Positions 6,175 to 6,623 of a DNA stretch of 6,623 nucleotides are shown here, piece after piece. This stretch comes from Saprospiraceae bacterium (GTDB lineage Bacteria; Bacteroidota; Bacteroidia; Chitinophagales; Saprospiraceae): NCBI GenBank assembly GCA_007125435.1, contig SLDF01000269.1:1-6623 (forward strand), in the 5' to 3' direction. Position numbers and translations under genes: made by a program. The notes beneath the pieces were generated by a model. The model was not told the DNA's origin and searched no databases. It saw only the letters and a program-made list of their open reading frames with translations. The stretch's first letter is position 1. Every line of letters begins with the position of its first letter.

Positions 6175-6623
6175 ATGCCGATCATGGAATTAAATATATA
6201 CCACCTCGAAGAAAAAGTAGAACCTTCAGATATTGACTTTTCGGACGAAAAGCAGATTTTTATTATAAGGAGACAATCAGAATCTCAACAGAATTTCGAT
6301 ACTTTTCTTGACAAGACTCTTTTTCACTATTGGGCATTGCAACATCAATTCCCGGTGCCCCAATCACAAATATGTACCAACAGGCAGCAACTTGATTCAA
6401 TTTTGCAGCAGCAAGGTTATCCCGCAATCATCAAACATATAGAAAAATCCATAAAATGGGATACTTACAGTCCTCTGGACAAGGCTTTTGTCCTTAATAG
6501 CGAAGATGATTTGAAACTTATTTCATTTGATCTGTTTGCGGCTACTGACAACCTGATTGTTCAGCAATACATACCGGGCGGCGATGATAACGTCTATTCA
6601 TGCCTGGTTTATTACAATCAGCA
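6175..6623 (+). CDS. ATP-grasp ligase-like protein, cut by window end
   Basis: Only the first 149 codons are present. Residues 45-147 look like the first part of an ATP-grasp domain of the carboxylate-amine ligase kind. They include LDKTLFHYWAL with K47, FPVP (59-62), GYPAIIKH with the nucleotide-binding K87 (81-88), a loop SIKWDTYSPLDKAF (92-105), and VQQYIPGGDDNVYS (129-142). Relatives usually read VQEYIPGGD, so residue 131 is Gln where Glu is usual. Only about 44 residues precede the ATP-grasp part, while relatives normally have a full pre-ATP-grasp domain of 90-120. An in-frame TAA at 6154-6156 rules out a longer version. The start is the ATG at 6175 or one at 6184; no Shine-Dalgarno sequence is seen. 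The substrate cannot be named without the C-terminal part. Divergent from ilvE. Confidence 0.75.
   Translation, partial: MPIMELNIYHLEEKVEPSDIDFSDEKQIFIIRRQSESQQNFDTFLDKTLFHYWALQHQFPVPQSQICTNRQQLDSILQQQGYPAIIKHIEKSIKWDTYSPLDKAFVLNSEDDLKLISFDLFAATDNLIVQQYIPGGDDNVYSCLVYYNQ

Noticed and set aside
1..6623. CRISPR array, tRNA or rRNA genes, insertion sequence
   Set aside because: No regularly spaced repeats, cloverleaf-like or rRNA-like sequence, or transposase was seen.

Overview
The window suggests a Bacteroidota genome. The evidence is a TonB-dependent receptor with an N-terminal carboxypeptidase-regulatory-like domain, Bacteroidota-style LysA and IlvE sequences, matches to the TAnnTTTG -7 promoter box, weak or absent Shine-Dalgarno sequences and AT-rich spacers. 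I cannot assign a genus from the sequence alone.

Left part (about 100-2930, + strand). A short exported cysteine/histidine-rich protein (191-613) is followed by a 747-residue TonB-dependent outer-membrane receptor (686-2929). The two look like one transcription unit for metal handling, probably copper or another soft metal. The small protein has four CC pairs plus two single Cys, and the receptor plug has CC-x4-C followed by a methionine cluster. The 72 bases between them lie inside a 78-base element with perfect 15-base inverted arms and two inner hairpins, which folds on paper as a three-way junction. One arm covers the stop codon of the first gene and the other abuts the start codon of the receptor. 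A perfect -7 box at 156-163 argues that the first gene starts at a TTG (191), not at the upstream GTG (101).

Middle (2930-3596). This is a 660-base stretch with no supportable gene. It holds small repeats, a TATCTTTG promoter box at 3363 and, starting at the predicted transcription start, an 8-bp hairpin with seven T's. A leader of about 190 bases with two further small hairpins then runs up to lysA.

Right part (3597-6623). lysA (diaminopimelate decarboxylase, last step of lysine synthesis, + strand) and ilvE (branched-chain aminotransferase, - strand) converge. ilvE diverges across a 114-base AT-rich spacer from a gene cut by the window edge (6175 onward) that encodes an ATP-grasp enzyme with an unusually short N-terminal part. 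The amino-acid genes are ordinary housekeeping genes. The metal-linked pair and its junction RNA are the part most worth a second look.
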